A stretch of 64,000 nucleotides of DNA from Bradyrhizobium oropedii (GCF_020889685.1 NZ_JACMYO010000001.1:62001-126000); one strand, 5' to 3'. Positions 25,105 through 35,459 are shown, numbered from the stretch's first letter. A program made the numbers and translations. Notes: generated from the sequence alone by a model not told the origin.

Positions 25105-26247
25105 ATGAATACCGCCATCAGCCCGTTTCGCATTGCCGTCAGTGACGGTGTCCTTGAGGATCTCCGCTTCAGGCTGCGCCGGACCCGCTGGCCGGAAGCC
25201 GAACTGGTCGACGACTGGAGCCAGGGCGCGCCGCTGAAATGGATCAAGGACGTCTGCCACTATTGGGCCGAGACGTATGATTGGCGGCAGCGCGAGGCGC
25301 GGCTCAACCGCTTCAGCCAGTTCACCACCATGATCGATGGGCTCGACATCCACTTCATCCATGTCCGCTCAGGGCATCCGGAGGCGCGACCGCTGATCAT
25401 CACCCATGGCTGGCCGGGATCGGTGGTCGAATTCCACAAGGTGATCGAGCCGCTGACCGATCCGACGGCGCATGGTGGCAGCGCGAGTGACGCGTTCCAT
25501 GTGGTGTGCCCGTCATTGCCGGGCTTCGGCTTCTCGGCCAAGCCGGCAGCGACCGGCTGGGGCGTCGATCGGATCGCCAGGGCCTGGGCCGTCCTGATGG
25601 AGCGGCTGGGCTACACCAGCTATTTCGCGCAAGGGGGCGATTGGGGCTCCGCGGTCACGACCGCGATCGGCGGGCAGGACCCGGCACATTGCGCCGGCAT
25701 TCACATCACGCTTGCGATGTCGACCCGGCCCAATGTCGAGGGGCAGCCGACGCCGGAGGAGACCCGTGCGCTCAACGGCATCAAATACTATGCCGACTGG
25801 GATTCCGGCTATTCCAAGCAGCAGTCCACCCGGCCGCAGACGCTTGGTTATGGCCTGACGGATTCACCGAGCGGGCAGGCGGCCTGGATCCTCGAAAAGT
25901 TCTGGGCCTGGACCGACTGCGACGGGCATCCGGAAAACATCCTCAGCCGCGACGAGCTGCTCGACAATGTCATGCTGTATTGGGTCACCGCGACGGCCGC
26001 TTCGTCGGCGCGGCTGTACTGGGAAAGCTTCGGGCCGGGCAAGCGGACTCCACACAAGGTGAGTGTGCCGACCGGCGTTGCGGTGTTCCCCAAGGAGATC
26101 GTCACGCCGGTCCGCAAATGGATGGAGACGAACTTCACCAACATCCAGCACTGGAGCGAGATGCCGAAGGGCGGGCACTTCTCCGCGTTCGAGCAGCCCG
26201 AGCTGTTCGTCGGCGAGGTGCGCAAGTTCTTCGGGATGCTGCGCTAG
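25105..26247 (+). CDS. epoxide hydrolase family protein (EHN domain, alpha/beta hydrolase)
   Basis: 380 residues. An N-terminal EHN region (ISPFRIAVSDGVLEDLRFRL) is followed by the alpha/beta hydrolase core with HGWPGSVVEF (oxyanion site), the nucleophilic Asp in QGGDWGSAV and the catalytic His in KGGHFSAFEQP. This matches microsomal-type epoxide hydrolases, which open epoxides to diols; the natural substrate is unknown. GGGGAGACACC precedes the ATG. It is a single gene not obviously tied to the methanol locus. Confidence 0.9.
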   Translation: MNTAISPFRIAVSDGVLEDLRFRLRRTRWPEAELVDDWSQGAPLKWIKDVCHYWAETYDWRQREARLNRFSQFTTMIDGLDIHFIHVRSGHPEARPLIITHGWPGSVVEFHKVIEPLTDPTAHGGSASDAFHVVCPSLPGFGFSAKPAATGWGVDRIARAWAVLMERLGYTSYFAQGGDWGSAVTTAIGGQDPAHCAGIHITLAMSTRPNVEGQPTPEETRALNGIKYYADWDSGYSKQQSTRPQTLGYGLTDSPSGQAAWILEKFWAWTDCDGHPENILSRDELLDNVMLYWVTATAASSARLYWESFGPGKRTPHKVSVPTGVAVFPKEIVTPVRKWMETNFTNIQHWSEMPKGGHFSAFEQPELFVGEVRKFFGMLR

Positions 26248-26291
26248 CAGCGTTTGTGTCAGAATGCGCTGCGCAACGGAGGGACGTCGGC

Positions 26292-28013
26292 GTGCTGCTT
26301 GATCCCCGCCATGGCGACTTTGAGGACAACGCTGCCAGTCCCGAACAGCGTTCGTTGTTCGCGATCGTGGGCAGCCTTCTGGTTGAGATAAGCCCGGCGA
26401 AGCTGCTGTTCGCCTGGACGGTTTCGCTCCTGCTTCCGGGCGTGCTGCTCGGCCTTGCGCCGCTGGTTGCGTCCGCCTGGATCTCGAGCCTTTCGCAACA
26501 GCTTCTGGCATTGTCCGAAGTCGGGGCCGTGCTGGCGTTGATTGTGATCGCGGCGTTAGGCTGGCTCGGCGGGCGACCGCTGCTTCAAATCGCGGAAACA
26601 AACTTCTGGTCGCTGAACGCGCTCGCGGTGCAACCGAGCTACGCCTTCACGCGCGAGGCGCTGCGCCATCTGGCGGAGCTGCTCTGGCGAACCGGCTCAA
26701 CTGCTGCCTCTCGCGCGAGGCTGCGCCGGAGTTGCTCGATCGGCGCCGGCATGTTGCTCTCTGCAGGTGCGGCATTGATCGCGGTCCTGGCCTGGCCTGT
26801 TTCGCAATGGACTGCGACCATAAATGACCTTGTTCTGATTCATCGTCTCGTGGTGCCGACGTTCGCGAACGCCGTGGTGCTGGTGTCCTGCTATCTTGCG
26901 GTCGCATCGCTGGCCTGGAGTGTGGCCGACGCCAGTATGGATCAACCGGCCGACCTTGCCGGCTTCGACGCGAAGCCGTCCGGAGGCCGCTCCTGGCGCC
27001 TTGCGCATTTGTCTGATCTTCACGTGGTCGGCGAGCGATACGGCTTCCGCATCGAAAGCGGGACGGCCGGTCCACGGGGAAACCAGCGCTTCAACCGCGT
27101 GCTGGCTCGCCTCGCCGAAATTCACGCCGTCGATCCGCTCGACCATGTGCTGATCAGCGGCGATATGACGGATGCCGGCCGGCCCGGCGAATGGGCGGAA
27201 TTTCTCGATGCGCTGGCAGGTCATCCCGAGCTTGCCGCACGCATCATCATGCTTCCGGGCAATCATGACGTTAACGTCGTGGATCGCGCCAATCCCGCGC
27301 GCCTCGACCTGCCGTTCAGCCCAGGCAAGCGGCTACGGCAGGTGCGTACCCTGTCGGCGATTGCGGCCGTCCAGGGCGATCGCGTGCGTGTCATCGACGG
27401 TTCCGGCAAACCATCGGCTACGCTGAACCAGTCGCTGGCGCCTTACCGTGACCGGATAACGCAATTTGCGCAGCACGGGAGCGTGCGCCGCGCAGCGGCG
27501 CTCCGCGGTCTGTTCGATGATCAATTCCCAATGATCCTGCCGCCGGACCGGGATGGCGGCCTCGGGATCGCTGTTCTCAACTCCAACGCAGAAACCCACT
27601 TCTCCTTCACCAACGCGCTCGGTCTGGTTTCGGAAGCGCAAACGCGGCGATTGGAGGCTGCAATCCGTCATTTCCCGACGGCATACTGGACCATCGCGCT
27701 GCATCATCACTTGGTGGAGTATCCTATGCCGGTCAAGACGTTTGCCGAACGCATCGGGACCGCCCTGATCAACGGCAGTTGGTTTGTACGCAGGTTGCAA
27801 AGGTTTTCCGATTGCTCGGTCGTGATGCACGGTCACCGGCATATCGATTGGATCGGTACATGCGGTGCGTCGAAGATCGTCTCAGCCCCGTCGCCGGTGA
27901 TGGGGGCGGCGGATGATGCAGTCACCTATTTCTATATCCACACAATGGTGGTCGGTCCGGACCGAAAGCTCTGCCTCGCCGAGCCCGAGCGGGTGGAAAT
28001 TGCCGGGGGCTAG
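26292..28013 (+). CDS. membrane-anchored metallophosphoesterase
   Basis: 573 residues from a GTG start preceded by GGAGG nine bases upstream; no ATG fits. About four membrane segments occupy the first 220 residues. The calcineurin-like phosphoesterase domain follows, with all metal motifs: LSDLHVVG, GDMTDAG, GNHDVN, LHHHLVEYP and HGHRHIDW. The substrate cannot be inferred; a cyclic nucleotide or phospholipid is possible. Its stop overlaps the stop of the AI-2E family gene on the other strand. Confidence 0.8.
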   Translation: MLLDPRHGDFEDNAASPEQRSLFAIVGSLLVEISPAKLLFAWTVSLLLPGVLLGLAPLVASAWISSLSQQLLALSEVGAVLALIVIAALGWLGGRPLLQIAETNFWSLNALAVQPSYAFTREALRHLAELLWRTGSTAASRARLRRSCSIGAGMLLSAGAALIAVLAWPVSQWTATINDLVLIHRLVVPTFANAVVLVSCYLAVASLAWSVADASMDQPADLAGFDAKPSGGRSWRLAHLSDLHVVGERYGFRIESGTAGPRGNQRFNRVLARLAEIHAVDPLDHVLISGDMTDAGRPGEWAEFLDALAGHPELAARIIMLPGNHDVNVVDRANPARLDLPFSPGKRLRQVRTLSAIAAVQGDRVRVIDGSGKPSATLNQSLAPYRDRITQFAQHGSVRRAAALRGLFDDQFPMILPPDRDGGLGIAVLNSNAETHFSFTNALGLVSEAQTRRLEAAIRHFPTAYWTIALHHHLVEYPMPVKTFAERIGTALINGSWFVRRLQRFSDCSVVMHGHRHIDWIGTCGASKIVSAPSPVMGAADDAVTYFYIHTMVVGPDRKLCLAEPERVEIAGG

Positions 28014-29044
28014 GACGTTTCCGGCCTATCTTCGGGCGTTCCGCCGAACAAATCGGCGATCCATGCGGCCGACGGACTCTCGGCACAGAAGGTCAGAATA
28101 GCGAGCGTGATCGGCACGCCGATGAAAGTCCCGAACAGGCCCCAGAGCGAGCTCCAGAAGAAGATCGCAAACAGCACCAGGAACGGCGAGATCGATAGGG
28201 TCGAGCCAGCCACTCGCGGTTCGACATAGCTGCCGACCACGAACTGGATGACGTTGAGACAGGCGAACACTCCAAACACCGCGGGCCAGCTCTCGAACTG
28301 CGTCATGGCCAGCAGCGTGGGGAACAGTGTCGCGATGAAAGGGCCGATGAAGGGAATGTAGTTGAGGACAAAAGCGATGACGCCCCATTCGAACGCGAAT
28401 GGCAGTCCGGTCACCGCAGCGAACAGGCCGACCAGGAGACCCGTGACCGCGCTCATCTGCGTCCGCACCAGCATATACTGGCGAAACTTGGCGGCCGTCG
28501 CTTTGCTGCCCTTGAGCAGAATGCGCGCGGCTGTGCGGTTCTCCAATCGCTGGATTCGCCGACCGGCATCTTCGACCTCGAGAAGTCCCAGCACGACATA
28601 GACCAGCGCGATGAGCCAGAAACTCAACGTGGTGTTGACGCGGCCGGTGACGTATTGCGTGATGCGCAGCAGCCAGCCGACATTGAAATGCTCCGCCCAA
28701 AGGCCTGCGAACGAGACGCCGTGGCCGTCCAGCCAAATCACCGCGGCGTCGTAGAAGGCTTGATATCGCGCCGCATCCGCAATCAAGGAGCGCCCGACAC
28801 GGCCGAATCCCCACGCCGCCAGCGAGGCAAACGCGACGCAGGTCGTGGTCGTAACGACGACGGTGATGGCGAGCGCGAGGAGTTTCGGCAGCCACGACTG
28901 CAGCCGTTTCTGAACGGGCCAGACGATCGCAATGATGAACAGCGCGGCCGCAAGCGGGGCCAGCACACTGCGCGCCTGAGCCACCGCCGCGGTGACCAGT
29001 ACCGCGGCGATGATGCCGGTCGTGATCTTCAACCCGCCAGTCAT
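28010..29044 (-). CDS. AI-2E family (DUF20) permease
   Basis: 344 residues starting MTGGLKITTG, with seven or eight membrane segments. It has the family's conserved C-terminal part (NYIPFIGPFIATLFPTLLA and GTFIGVPITLAILTF). Members export diverse small molecules or Na+/H+, so the substrate is unknown. The upstream extension of the frame is rejected because it lacks a leader and overlaps the acetyltransferase spacer. Confidence 0.85.
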   Translation of the reverse strand: MTGGLKITTGIIAAVLVTAAVAQARSVLAPLAAALFIIAIVWPVQKRLQSWLPKLLALAITVVVTTTTCVAFASLAAWGFGRVGRSLIADAARYQAFYDAAVIWLDGHGVSFAGLWAEHFNVGWLLRITQYVTGRVNTTLSFWLIALVYVVLGLLEVEDAGRRIQRLENRTAARILLKGSKATAAKFRQYMLVRTQMSAVTGLLVGLFAAVTGLPFAFEWGVIAFVLNYIPFIGPFIATLFPTLLAMTQFESWPAVFGVFACLNVIQFVVGSYVEPRVAGSTLSISPFLVLFAIFFWSSLWGLFGTFIGVPITLAILTFCAESPSAAWIADLFGGTPEDRPETS

Positions 29045-29093
29045 CCTTGGGCTATCCGATCTCCTTGCGAGCTGGCTCGATCCTGCGGCGCAG

Positions 29094-29558
29094 CTACAGC
29101 AATCCGCGATAAATCCCCGGCGCGGAGCCGTCGATGGCCACCGCGCCGACGGCCTTCGCATAGAATTCCGCCGGCCCGACTCCGCCGATGATGGCGTAGC
29201 CGAAGCCCTGATATTTCATGTCCTCGAGACAGGCGAACAGCAGCGCCTTGCCGATTCCGCCCTGTTGCGCCTTCGGCGCGACGCCGGTCGGACCGAAGAA
29301 GTTGCGGCAGGCCGCGTCGTAGCAGGCGAATCCCACGATCTTCTTCTGTTGGGTCGCGATGAAGCAGGAGACCGGTCGGCGGCTGAATGCCACGTCGGTT
29401 TCGCTGGCCCACGCCTCGCTGAATGTTTCGCGCACCCAGGCGATGACCTTGTGCTTCTCAGGGGCGAGCGCCCGGCGCATGATAATTCCGGCCTGCTGCA
29501 ATCGATCGTAGGCGGGCCTTGAATCGGGCAGGGCGTAGAGCTTGACGAGCATGTCCAT
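29094..29558 (-). CDS. GNAT family N-acetyltransferase
   Basis: 154 residues. The acetyl-CoA binding motif is GVAPKAQQGGIGKALLFACL (Q/R-x-x-G-x-G/A), with conserved KIVGFACYD before it. The acceptor is unknown. It lies 49 bases upstream of the AI-2E permease in the same direction and may be co-transcribed with it. Confidence 0.85.
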   Translation of the reverse strand: MDMLVKLYALPDSRPAYDRLQQAGIIMRRALAPEKHKVIAWVRETFSEAWASETDVAFSRRPVSCFIATQQKKIVGFACYDAACRNFFGPTGVAPKAQQGGIGKALLFACLEDMKYQGFGYAIIGGVGPAEFYAKAVGAVAIDGSAPGIYRGLL

Positions 29559-29696
29559 CCGGCAACCTTAGTGGAAAACGCGCCCCGCGCGCAAATCACG
29601 GGAGGAAGGTCGAGGCGTAGGTTGGATAGAGCCCTACGGACTACCATTACCCGCCGATCCGATGCCAATGGGGGCACCGTCTCGATTCAGATCGAT

Positions 29697-30018
29697 ATGC
29701 GGAGCCGGACGTCTGCGGCGGATGGCGTGGTTCGGGCCGTCCAGCTGCCCAAGGGCGCGTCTGCGATCAGCGTGACGTATGGAGACTGGATCGTCAAATG
29801 CCAGCTCGACGGCGGTGCCAAGCTGTGCACCCTCGGGCAGACGCAACTCTCCAAGGAGACCAATCAGCAGGTCTTCGCCATCGAGCTGATTGCCAGGGAC
29901 GGAAAGGCCGAAGGCAACATATTGATGCCGTTTGGGTAACGGGCAGGCCGTCGTCTTCAACGTCCCGCTCAACGGCTTTGCCGCGGCGCTGGAGCGCACC
30001 GTTCAGCTTGGAAGCTGA
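29697..30018 (+). pseudogene. decayed invasion-associated locus B (IalB) family gene
   Basis: The first part encodes GASAISVTYGDWIVKCQLDG, then KLCTLGQTQLSKETNQQVFA and ends at a TAA after LMPFG; this is the N-terminal half of an IalB domain. A second frame, starting right at the stop, gives GQAVVFNVPLNGFAAALERT and ends with a TGA at 30016. That is the IalB C-terminus. The middle third of the domain, which normally carries a cysteine pair, is missing and the two parts are out of frame. No signal peptide remains. This is an internal deletion with a frameshift, so a real pseudogene. It abuts the ABC operon terminus. Confidence 0.75.
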
Positions 30019-31016
30019 CCGGCAATCTCGTCGGCCCGCCAGCACCGGACCGCGTGCCCGTCCGGACGGGTTTGAAGCGAAGGCCGAGGCTCGCGCTGAC
30101 ACACCGCTTCTGCGTAACGACAGCGTGGACTGAATGCACATCCGTCCGGCGGATTGAGCGGATTGGGAAGCTCACCCCTCGTCGTCGCGAGCGGTGCGCG
30201 GCGCAGCGGATCGGGAATGGCGGCGATCAGGGTTTGCGTATACGGGTGCGCCGGCCGTTCGAAGATCTCGCGCCAGCCGCCCGTCTCCACAATGCGGCCG
30301 AGATACATGACCGCGACCCTGTCGCTCATGTGCTCGACGACGCCGAGGTCGTGGCTGATCATGATGTAGGAGAGGCCGAGTGTTTCCTTCAGCTCCAGCA
30401 GCAGGTTGATGATCTGGGCACGGATCGAGACATCGAGTGCCGAGACCGGCTCGTCGCAGATGACGATCTTCGGATTGAGGATCAGCGCGCGGGCGATGCC
30501 GATGCGCTGGCGCTGGCCACCCGAGAACTCATGCGGGTAGCGGCCGGCCTGTTCGGGCCGCAGGCCGACATGCCTGAGCATCGCCGCAACGCGTCCGTCG
30601 ATTTCGCTTTTGGCCGTCACGCCATGCAGGCGCAACGGGTCTTCGAGCGTGCGACGAACCGTCTGGCGTGGATTGAGAGAGGCGTAGGGGTCCTGAAATA
30701 CCATTTGGGCGGTCCGGGCCAACAGTTTTCGATCGCCCGATTGCCGGCCCGTCACGACGTGTCCGTCGAGCACGATCCTGCCCCGCGTCGGCGTCAGGAG
30801 CCCAAGCAGCGAAAGGGCGACGGTCGACTTGCCGCAACCGGATTCGCCGACGAGACCGAGGCACTCGCCACGCTTCAGTTCGAGATCGATGCCGTCGACC
30901 GCGCGCAACAGCCGCTGGCCGCCGCCCAGCAAGCCGCCGCCGAGCGGAAAATGCACCGCGAGATCCTCCACGCTGAGAATGACATCGTCGCCGGGCTTTA
31001 CCGCGGGGTCATGCAT
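30003..31016 (-). CDS. oligopeptide/dipeptide ABC transporter ATP-binding protein (DppF/OppF type)
   Basis: 337 residues from the ATG at 31016, which overlaps the upstream stop (ATGCATGA). Walker A is GESGCGKST, the signature [15 protein letters not shown] and Walker B IVICDEP. The C-terminal peptide-ABC extension has the cysteine cluster [16 protein letters not shown]. It is the second ATPase of a complete Dpp/Opp operon. Its 3' end overlaps the ialB remnant. Confidence 0.9.
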   Translation of the reverse strand: MHDPAVKPGDDVILSVEDLAVHFPLGGGLLGGGQRLLRAVDGIDLELKRGECLGLVGESGCGKSTVALSLLGLLTPTRGRIVLDGHVVTGRQSGDRKLLARTAQMVFQDPYASLNPRQTVRRTLEDPLRLHGVTAKSEIDGRVAAMLRHVGLRPEQAGRYPHEFSGGQRQRIGIARALILNPKIVICDEPVSALDVSIRAQIINLLLELKETLGLSYIMISHDLGVVEHMSDRVAVMYLGRIVETGGWREIFERPAHPYTQTLIAAIPDPLRRAPLATTRGELPNPLNPPDGCAFSPRCRYAEAVCQREPRPSLQTRPDGHAVRCWRADEIAGQLPS

Positions 31017-31989
31017 GGTGATGGCACCTGACCAGGCCGCCCGCACCGAGCCATGTCGTCTCGGGTGCGGTGGTCCGGCAGACCTCGGTCGCCTGCGCGC
31101 AACGCGGATTGAAGCGGCAACCGGCTGGAAAGTCCGCGATCGCCGGTACGACGCCGGCGATCTCCCTGAGCCGCGACCTGCCGAGTGCTGCGCGGCTCCC
31201 CAGCCGTGGCAGCGAGTCGACCAGGCCCTGGGTATAGGGATGGGCGCAGGCGCTGAAGATGTCGTCCGAGCGGCGTTCCTCGACGATACGACCGGCATAC
31301 ATGACGCCGACCCGGCGGCAGACGTTGGCGACCAGGCCCAGATCGTGGCTGATCATCAAGATCGCCGTGCCTCGCTCGGCGCACAGATTGCGCATCAGCT
31401 CGATGATCTCAGCCTGCACCGTCACGTCGAGCGCGGTGGTCGGCTCGTCGGCAATCAAAAGATCCGGATCGCAGGCGAGCGCGATGGCGATCATCACGCG
31501 TTGGCGCATGCCGCCCGAAAGCTGGTGCGGGTAATCCTTCACGCGCCGCTCCGGTGCCGGAACGCGCACGTTCGCCAGCGCCTCGACGGCCAGTTGGTTT
31601 GCCTCGCGCCAGCCCTTGCCCTTGTGCAGCACAAACATCTCCGCGATCTGCCGGCCGACGGGCGAGACCGGATTGAGCGCGGTCATCGGCTCCTGGAAGA
31701 TCATGGCGATGCGGTTGCCGCGCAGCGCCCGCTGCTCGGCCGCGGAAAGTCGCTGAATTTCGCGGCCCTCGAAGCGTATCGCGCCGGCAGCGACCGAGAG
31801 CGGCCGGCGCAGCAGGCCGATCAGGGCGAGCGCCGTGATGCTCTTGCCGCAGCCGGACTCGCCGACAAGGCCGAATGTCTCGCCGCGATCGATACGAAAT
31901 GAAACGCCCTCGACCGCCGCAATATGGTTGGCGCCGTCGTCGAGATCGATGCGCAAGTCCTCGACTTCGATCAGCGGGGCGACTGTCAT
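31009..31989 (-). CDS. oligopeptide/dipeptide ABC transporter ATP-binding protein (DppD/OppD type)
   Basis: 326 residues. Walker A is [10 protein letters not shown], the signature [16 protein letters not shown] and Walker [14 protein letters not shown], with the C-terminal [15 protein letters not shown] extension. The ATG overlaps the DppC-type stop by four bases. With the DppF-type protein it forms the heterodimeric motor of the importer. Confidence 0.92.
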   Translation of the reverse strand: MTVAPLIEVEDLRIDLDDGANHIAAVEGVSFRIDRGETFGLVGESGCGKSITALALIGLLRRPLSVAAGAIRFEGREIQRLSAAEQRALRGNRIAMIFQEPMTALNPVSPVGRQIAEMFVLHKGKGWREANQLAVEALANVRVPAPERRVKDYPHQLSGGMRQRVMIAIALACDPDLLIADEPTTALDVTVQAEIIELMRNLCAERGTAILMISHDLGLVANVCRRVGVMYAGRIVEERRSDDIFSACAHPYTQGLVDSLPRLGSRAALGRSRLREIAGVVPAIADFPAGCRFNPRCAQATEVCRTTAPETTWLGAGGLVRCHHHA

Positions 31990-32807
31990 GTGCGCCGGCT
32001 CCGCGACTGGGGATCGAGAACGTCACGCAAGCCGTCGCCAAGCAGATTGAGGCCGAGCACCGTCAGGAAAATCGCGAGGCCCGGGAACACCGACAGCCAC
32101 GGCGCCGTCGTGATCTGGTCGCGCGCCTCCGACAGCATGCTGCCCCAGCTTGGATAGGGTGGACGGATTCCAAGGCCGAGGAACGAGAGTGAAGCTTCAG
32201 CGAGGACCGCGCCGCCCATGCCGAGCGTGCCGATGACAATGATGGGGCCGACCATGTTCGGCAGCAGCTGCGTGATCATGATACGCAAGTCTCCGTAGCC
32301 GAGCACGCGCGCCGCCTGCACATAGCCCTGGCTCTTGAGCGACAGCGTCGAGGCCCGTGCGATCCGGCAGGTGAAAGACCAGTTGGTCAATCCGAGCGCG
32401 ATCAGCAGGCTGGTGAGGCCGGGCCCAAGCACCGCCATAATGGCGAGTGCGAAGATCAGCGAGGGGATCGCGAGCATCAGGTTGGTCAGCCCGTTGACGA
32501 CATCGTCCCACCAACCGCCCCAATAACCCGCGGTCAGGCCCAGCGTCACGCCGATGATGCTGTTGACGAGCTGCGAGACGATGCCGACCGTCAGCGAGAT
32601 GCGTGCGCCGTGCACGACGCGGGAATAGATATCGCGGCCCTGCGCGTCGGTACCGAACCACCAGATCCAGCTCGGCGGCTCTTCCGCATTCATGAGGTTG
32701 GCGCCCATGACTGGATCCGTGTGTGCCAGCCAGGGCGCGAACAGGCCGACGAAGATCGCAAGCGCGAACAGCAGCCCGCCGATGATCGCACTGGTGCCAA
32801 GCTTCAT
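31986..32807 (-). CDS. peptide ABC transporter permease (DppC/OppC type)
   Basis: 273 residues with six membrane segments. The OppC N-terminal extension (FGTDAQGRDIYSRVVHGAR) and the permease loop near the C-terminus (LSFLGLGIRPPYPSWG) are present. It begins 67 bases after the DppB-type gene and overlaps the first ATPase gene by four bases. Confidence 0.92.
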   Translation of the reverse strand: MKLGTSAIIGGLLFALAIFVGLFAPWLAHTDPVMGANLMNAEEPPSWIWWFGTDAQGRDIYSRVVHGARISLTVGIVSQLVNSIIGVTLGLTAGYWGGWWDDVVNGLTNLMLAIPSLIFALAIMAVLGPGLTSLLIALGLTNWSFTCRIARASTLSLKSQGYVQAARVLGYGDLRIMITQLLPNMVGPIIVIGTLGMGGAVLAEASLSFLGLGIRPPYPSWGSMLSEARDQITTAPWLSVFPGLAIFLTVLGLNLLGDGLRDVLDPQSRSRRT

Positions 32808-32874
32808 CGCGGCCGCTCCGCCGTGACAGGCAGCGCGGCTGGTCGTGCGCAGGCGTGATGAGGCTGGCGGCCGC

Positions 32875-33810
32875 TCATGCGTATCTGATCCTGGGATCGA
32901 TCACGCCGTAGAGCAGGTCGACCAATGTATTGACGGTGAGGAAGAACAGCACCACGACGAGAATGGTGCCTTGAACGGCTGGAATGTCGCGCTGCAGGAC
33001 GCTGTCGACCAGCAGCGAACCGATGCCCGGCCAGGAGAACAATTTCTCGACGACGACCGCTTGCCCCATCACGACACCGAATTGCAGGCCGATCGCGGTG
33101 AGAATGATGACGAGGGCATTGCGCATCACATGCCACGTCACGACCCGGGTCTCGCTCATGCCCTTCGAGCGCGCCGTCCGGACAAAATCCGCGGTCATGA
33201 TCTCGAGCACCGCTGCACGCGTCGTCCGCGCCAGCAGCGCCATCGGCGAGACACCGAGCGTCACGGCTGGCAGGATCAGATTTTTGAGTCCGCCATCGCC
33301 ATAGCCAAAGCTCGGCAGCCAGCCGAGCTTCAAGGCAAACAGATACATCAGCAGCAGCCCGAACCAGAACTTGGCCATTGAAAGGCCCGACACCGCGAGG
33401 ACCATCGAGACAGTGTCGACGATGCTGCCCGGCCTCAGCGCCGCGATGAAGCCGAGCGGCACGCCGACCGCAACTGCAAACGCCAGGGCTGCAAATATCA
33501 ACTGCAGGGTCGGCCACATCCGCTTGGCGATCATGGCTATGACCGGCTCGCGGGTCCGGAACGAGGTCCCGAAATCACCTGTCATGAGCTTGGCGATGTA
33601 GGAGCCGAAGCGCACGTAAACGGGATCGTCGAGGCCGAGCTGTTTCTTCATGCGTTCCACGACCTGCGGGTCCGTCGGACCGCGGCCGTCGTCACCCATG
33701 CTCGACACGATGCTGCCCGGAACGACGCTGAACAGCACGAAGATCAGCAGCACGACAGCCAGCACGGTCGGGATGGTTTGCAGGACTCGACGGATCGCGA
33801 AAGAGAGCAT
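32875..33810 (-). CDS. peptide ABC transporter permease (DppB/OppB type)
   Basis: 311 residues with six membrane segments. Typical OppB features are the N-terminal AIRRVLQTIPTVLAVVLL, the GLDDPVYVRFGSYIAKLMTG stretch and the coupling loop with TARSKGMSETRVVTWHVMRN. It is the second gene of the operon, 59 bases after the binding protein gene. Confidence 0.93.
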   Translation of the reverse strand: MLSFAIRRVLQTIPTVLAVVLLIFVLFSVVPGSIVSSMGDDGRGPTDPQVVERMKKQLGLDDPVYVRFGSYIAKLMTGDFGTSFRTREPVIAMIAKRMWPTLQLIFAALAFAVAVGVPLGFIAALRPGSIVDTVSMVLAVSGLSMAKFWFGLLLMYLFALKLGWLPSFGYGDGGLKNLILPAVTLGVSPMALLARTTRAAVLEIMTADFVRTARSKGMSETRVVTWHVMRNALVIILTAIGLQFGVVMGQAVVVEKLFSWPGIGSLLVDSVLQRDIPAVQGTILVVVLFFLTVNTLVDLLYGVIDPRIRYA

Positions 33811-33827
33811 TGAACGTTTTCCTCACT

Positions 33828-33853
33828 CCCTCCATCGTTTCTCGCGATGGCGG
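33828..33853 (-). terminator. short hairpin between the binding protein and DppB-type genes
   Basis: CCATCG and CGATGG pair around a seven-base loop, extended by three more pairs past one mismatch. It lies between the stop of the binding protein gene and the next ATG. Such hairpins often reduce expression of the permease genes relative to the binding protein. There is no U-tract. Confidence 0.4.
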
Positions 33854-33869
33854 GGAGCGATGGCACCTG

Positions 33870-35459
33870 TCACTTCGCCGGCGAGGTGTCGTCGACCCAG
33901 AGGTCTTCGACGTTCTGATGGGTCAGTTCCGTCGCATCCAACTGAATTCCCTTGAGCCAGGGCTGCACCGCCATGACAGCCTTGTTGTAGTTGAAGAACC
34001 AGATCGGCGCTTCCTCAAAGAGCAGCGCATTGGCCTTTTGCAGCAGCTGGACGCGCTTTGCGGCGTCGTCGGTCTGCCCGGCTTCATCGATCACCTTGTC
34101 GAAGTCGGTGTTCTTGAAGTTCGTGTAGTTGCAGGCCGATTGCGGCGTCGTCGAGTGGAAGCATTTGAGCGCAGCCTGCGGATCCGGACCGGTCGCCTGG
34201 GAATAGATGAAGGCCTGGAAGTCGCCCTTGCGAATGACCTCCGCCAGCACCGCGGTCTCGACCTGCTTGACCTTTACCTTGATGCCCACCTTGTCCAGCA
34301 TCGGGATGGCGGCCTCGACGATCGGCAAGCCCCAGCTTTCATTCTGGCTGGTGGTCCATTCGAATTCAAAGCCGTTGGGGTAGCCTGCGTCCGCCAGCAA
34401 TTGCTTCGCCTTCGCGGGATCGTAGGGGTAGGGCTTCATGGCCTTGTCGTAGGCGGGCGAGGTCAGCGGCAGCCAGCTCGTGGCGCGATAGGCTTTGCCC
34501 TTGACCAGCTTGCTGATGATCAGATCGGCATCGATCGCGTAGTTGATGGCCTGCCGAACCCGCTTGTCGGAGAAAGGTTTGAACGCCGGATTCATCCCCA
34601 TATAGCGCGTGAAGACCTCGGCGACCTCGACGATGGTGCCCTTGAGGTTGGGGTCGGCCTGATAGGCGACATACTGCGCGGGGCCGAGCACCGAGGTGTC
34701 GATCTCCTTGTTACGGAAGGCGACATCGCGCGCCGCGGCTTCGCCCATCAGCGATATCACGAGCTTGTCGGCGTATGGCTTGCCGGGCTTGTAGAACCGG
34801 TCCCACCTGTCCAGCACGATGCGCGATCCCGGCACATGCTCGACGAATTTGAATGGACCAAGACCGATCGGCTTCTGGAGAAAGCTTTCCTTCCCGCCTT
34901 CGTCGGCGGGATAGATCGAGGTCAGTGCGGTGAAGAAATAGAAGGCAGGATCGACTTTCTCGGTCAGCTTCATTTCGAGGGTGAAGTCATCGATCTTCTT
35001 CAGGCCGGAGATCTCCTTGGCCTGGCCCTTCTCGACCGCGGCCGCGCCCTCGATGATGCGGACGAAGCGCGCGCCGGGATAGGCCTTGGTGCCGTCCATG
35101 ATGCGGTTGTAGGACCAGATGATGTCGTCGGCCGTCATCCTGCGGCCGTTATGGAAATAGGCGTCGTCGCGCAGCTTGAAGGTATGAACGAGACCCCCGC
35201 CCGAGACGACGACCTCCTTGGCAAGTTCCAGGACCGGCTTGCCCTCGGTTGAATCCCAGATGTAGAGCGAGCGGTGAAGGGCCTTGGCGTAGATCTCGTC
35301 CTGGGCGCGCGGTGTGGTGTGGATGTCCATGCTGGTGAAGCTGGAGCCATAGGGCGCCGTCATACGAATGGTCCCGCCCTTGCGCGGTGTCTGGGCAGCC
35401 GCCGTGGCGGCGAGTGCGAGCCCCAGACCGGCCGCGATCGCAATCATCCTGAACATCAT
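33870..35459 (-). CDS. peptide/solute-binding protein of the ABC importer (family 5, DppA-like)
   Basis: 529 residues with a signal peptide ending ATAAAQTP. The family 5 signature region is present (LHRSLYIWDSTEGKPVLELA; later LKLRDDAYFHNGRRMTADDI). It heads the operon binding protein-B-C-D-F. Ligands of this family range from peptides to opines and glutathione, so the substrate is unknown. Confidence 0.9.
   Translation of the reverse strand: MMFRMIAIAAGLGLALAATAAAQTPRKGGTIRMTAPYGSSFTSMDIHTTPRAQDEIYAKALHRSLYIWDSTEGKPVLELAKEVVVSGGGLVHTFKLRDDAYFHNGRRMTADDIIWSYNRIMDGTKAYPGARFVRIIEGAAAVEKGQAKEISGLKKIDDFTLEMKLTEKVDPAFYFFTALTSIYPADEGGKESFLQKPIGLGPFKFVEHVPGSRIVLDRWDRFYKPGKPYADKLVISLMGEAAARDVAFRNKEIDTSVLGPAQYVAYQADPNLKGTIVEVAEVFTRYMGMNPAFKPFSDKRVRQAINYAIDADLIISKLVKGKAYRATSWLPLTSPAYDKAMKPYPYDPAKAKQLLADAGYPNGFEFEWTTSQNESWGLPIVEAAIPMLDKVGIKVKVKQVETAVLAEVIRKGDFQAFIYSQATGPDPQAALKCFHSTTPQSACNYTNFKNTDFDKVIDEAGQTDDAAKRVQLLQKANALLFEEAPIWFFNYNKAVMAVQPWLKGIQLDATELTHQNVEDLWVDDTSPAK

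Noticed and set aside
25506..26291. Long upstream extension of the metallophosphoesterase frame
   Set aside because: It lies inside the epoxide hydrolase gene in another frame. The GTG at 26292 with GGAGG upstream is the sensible start.
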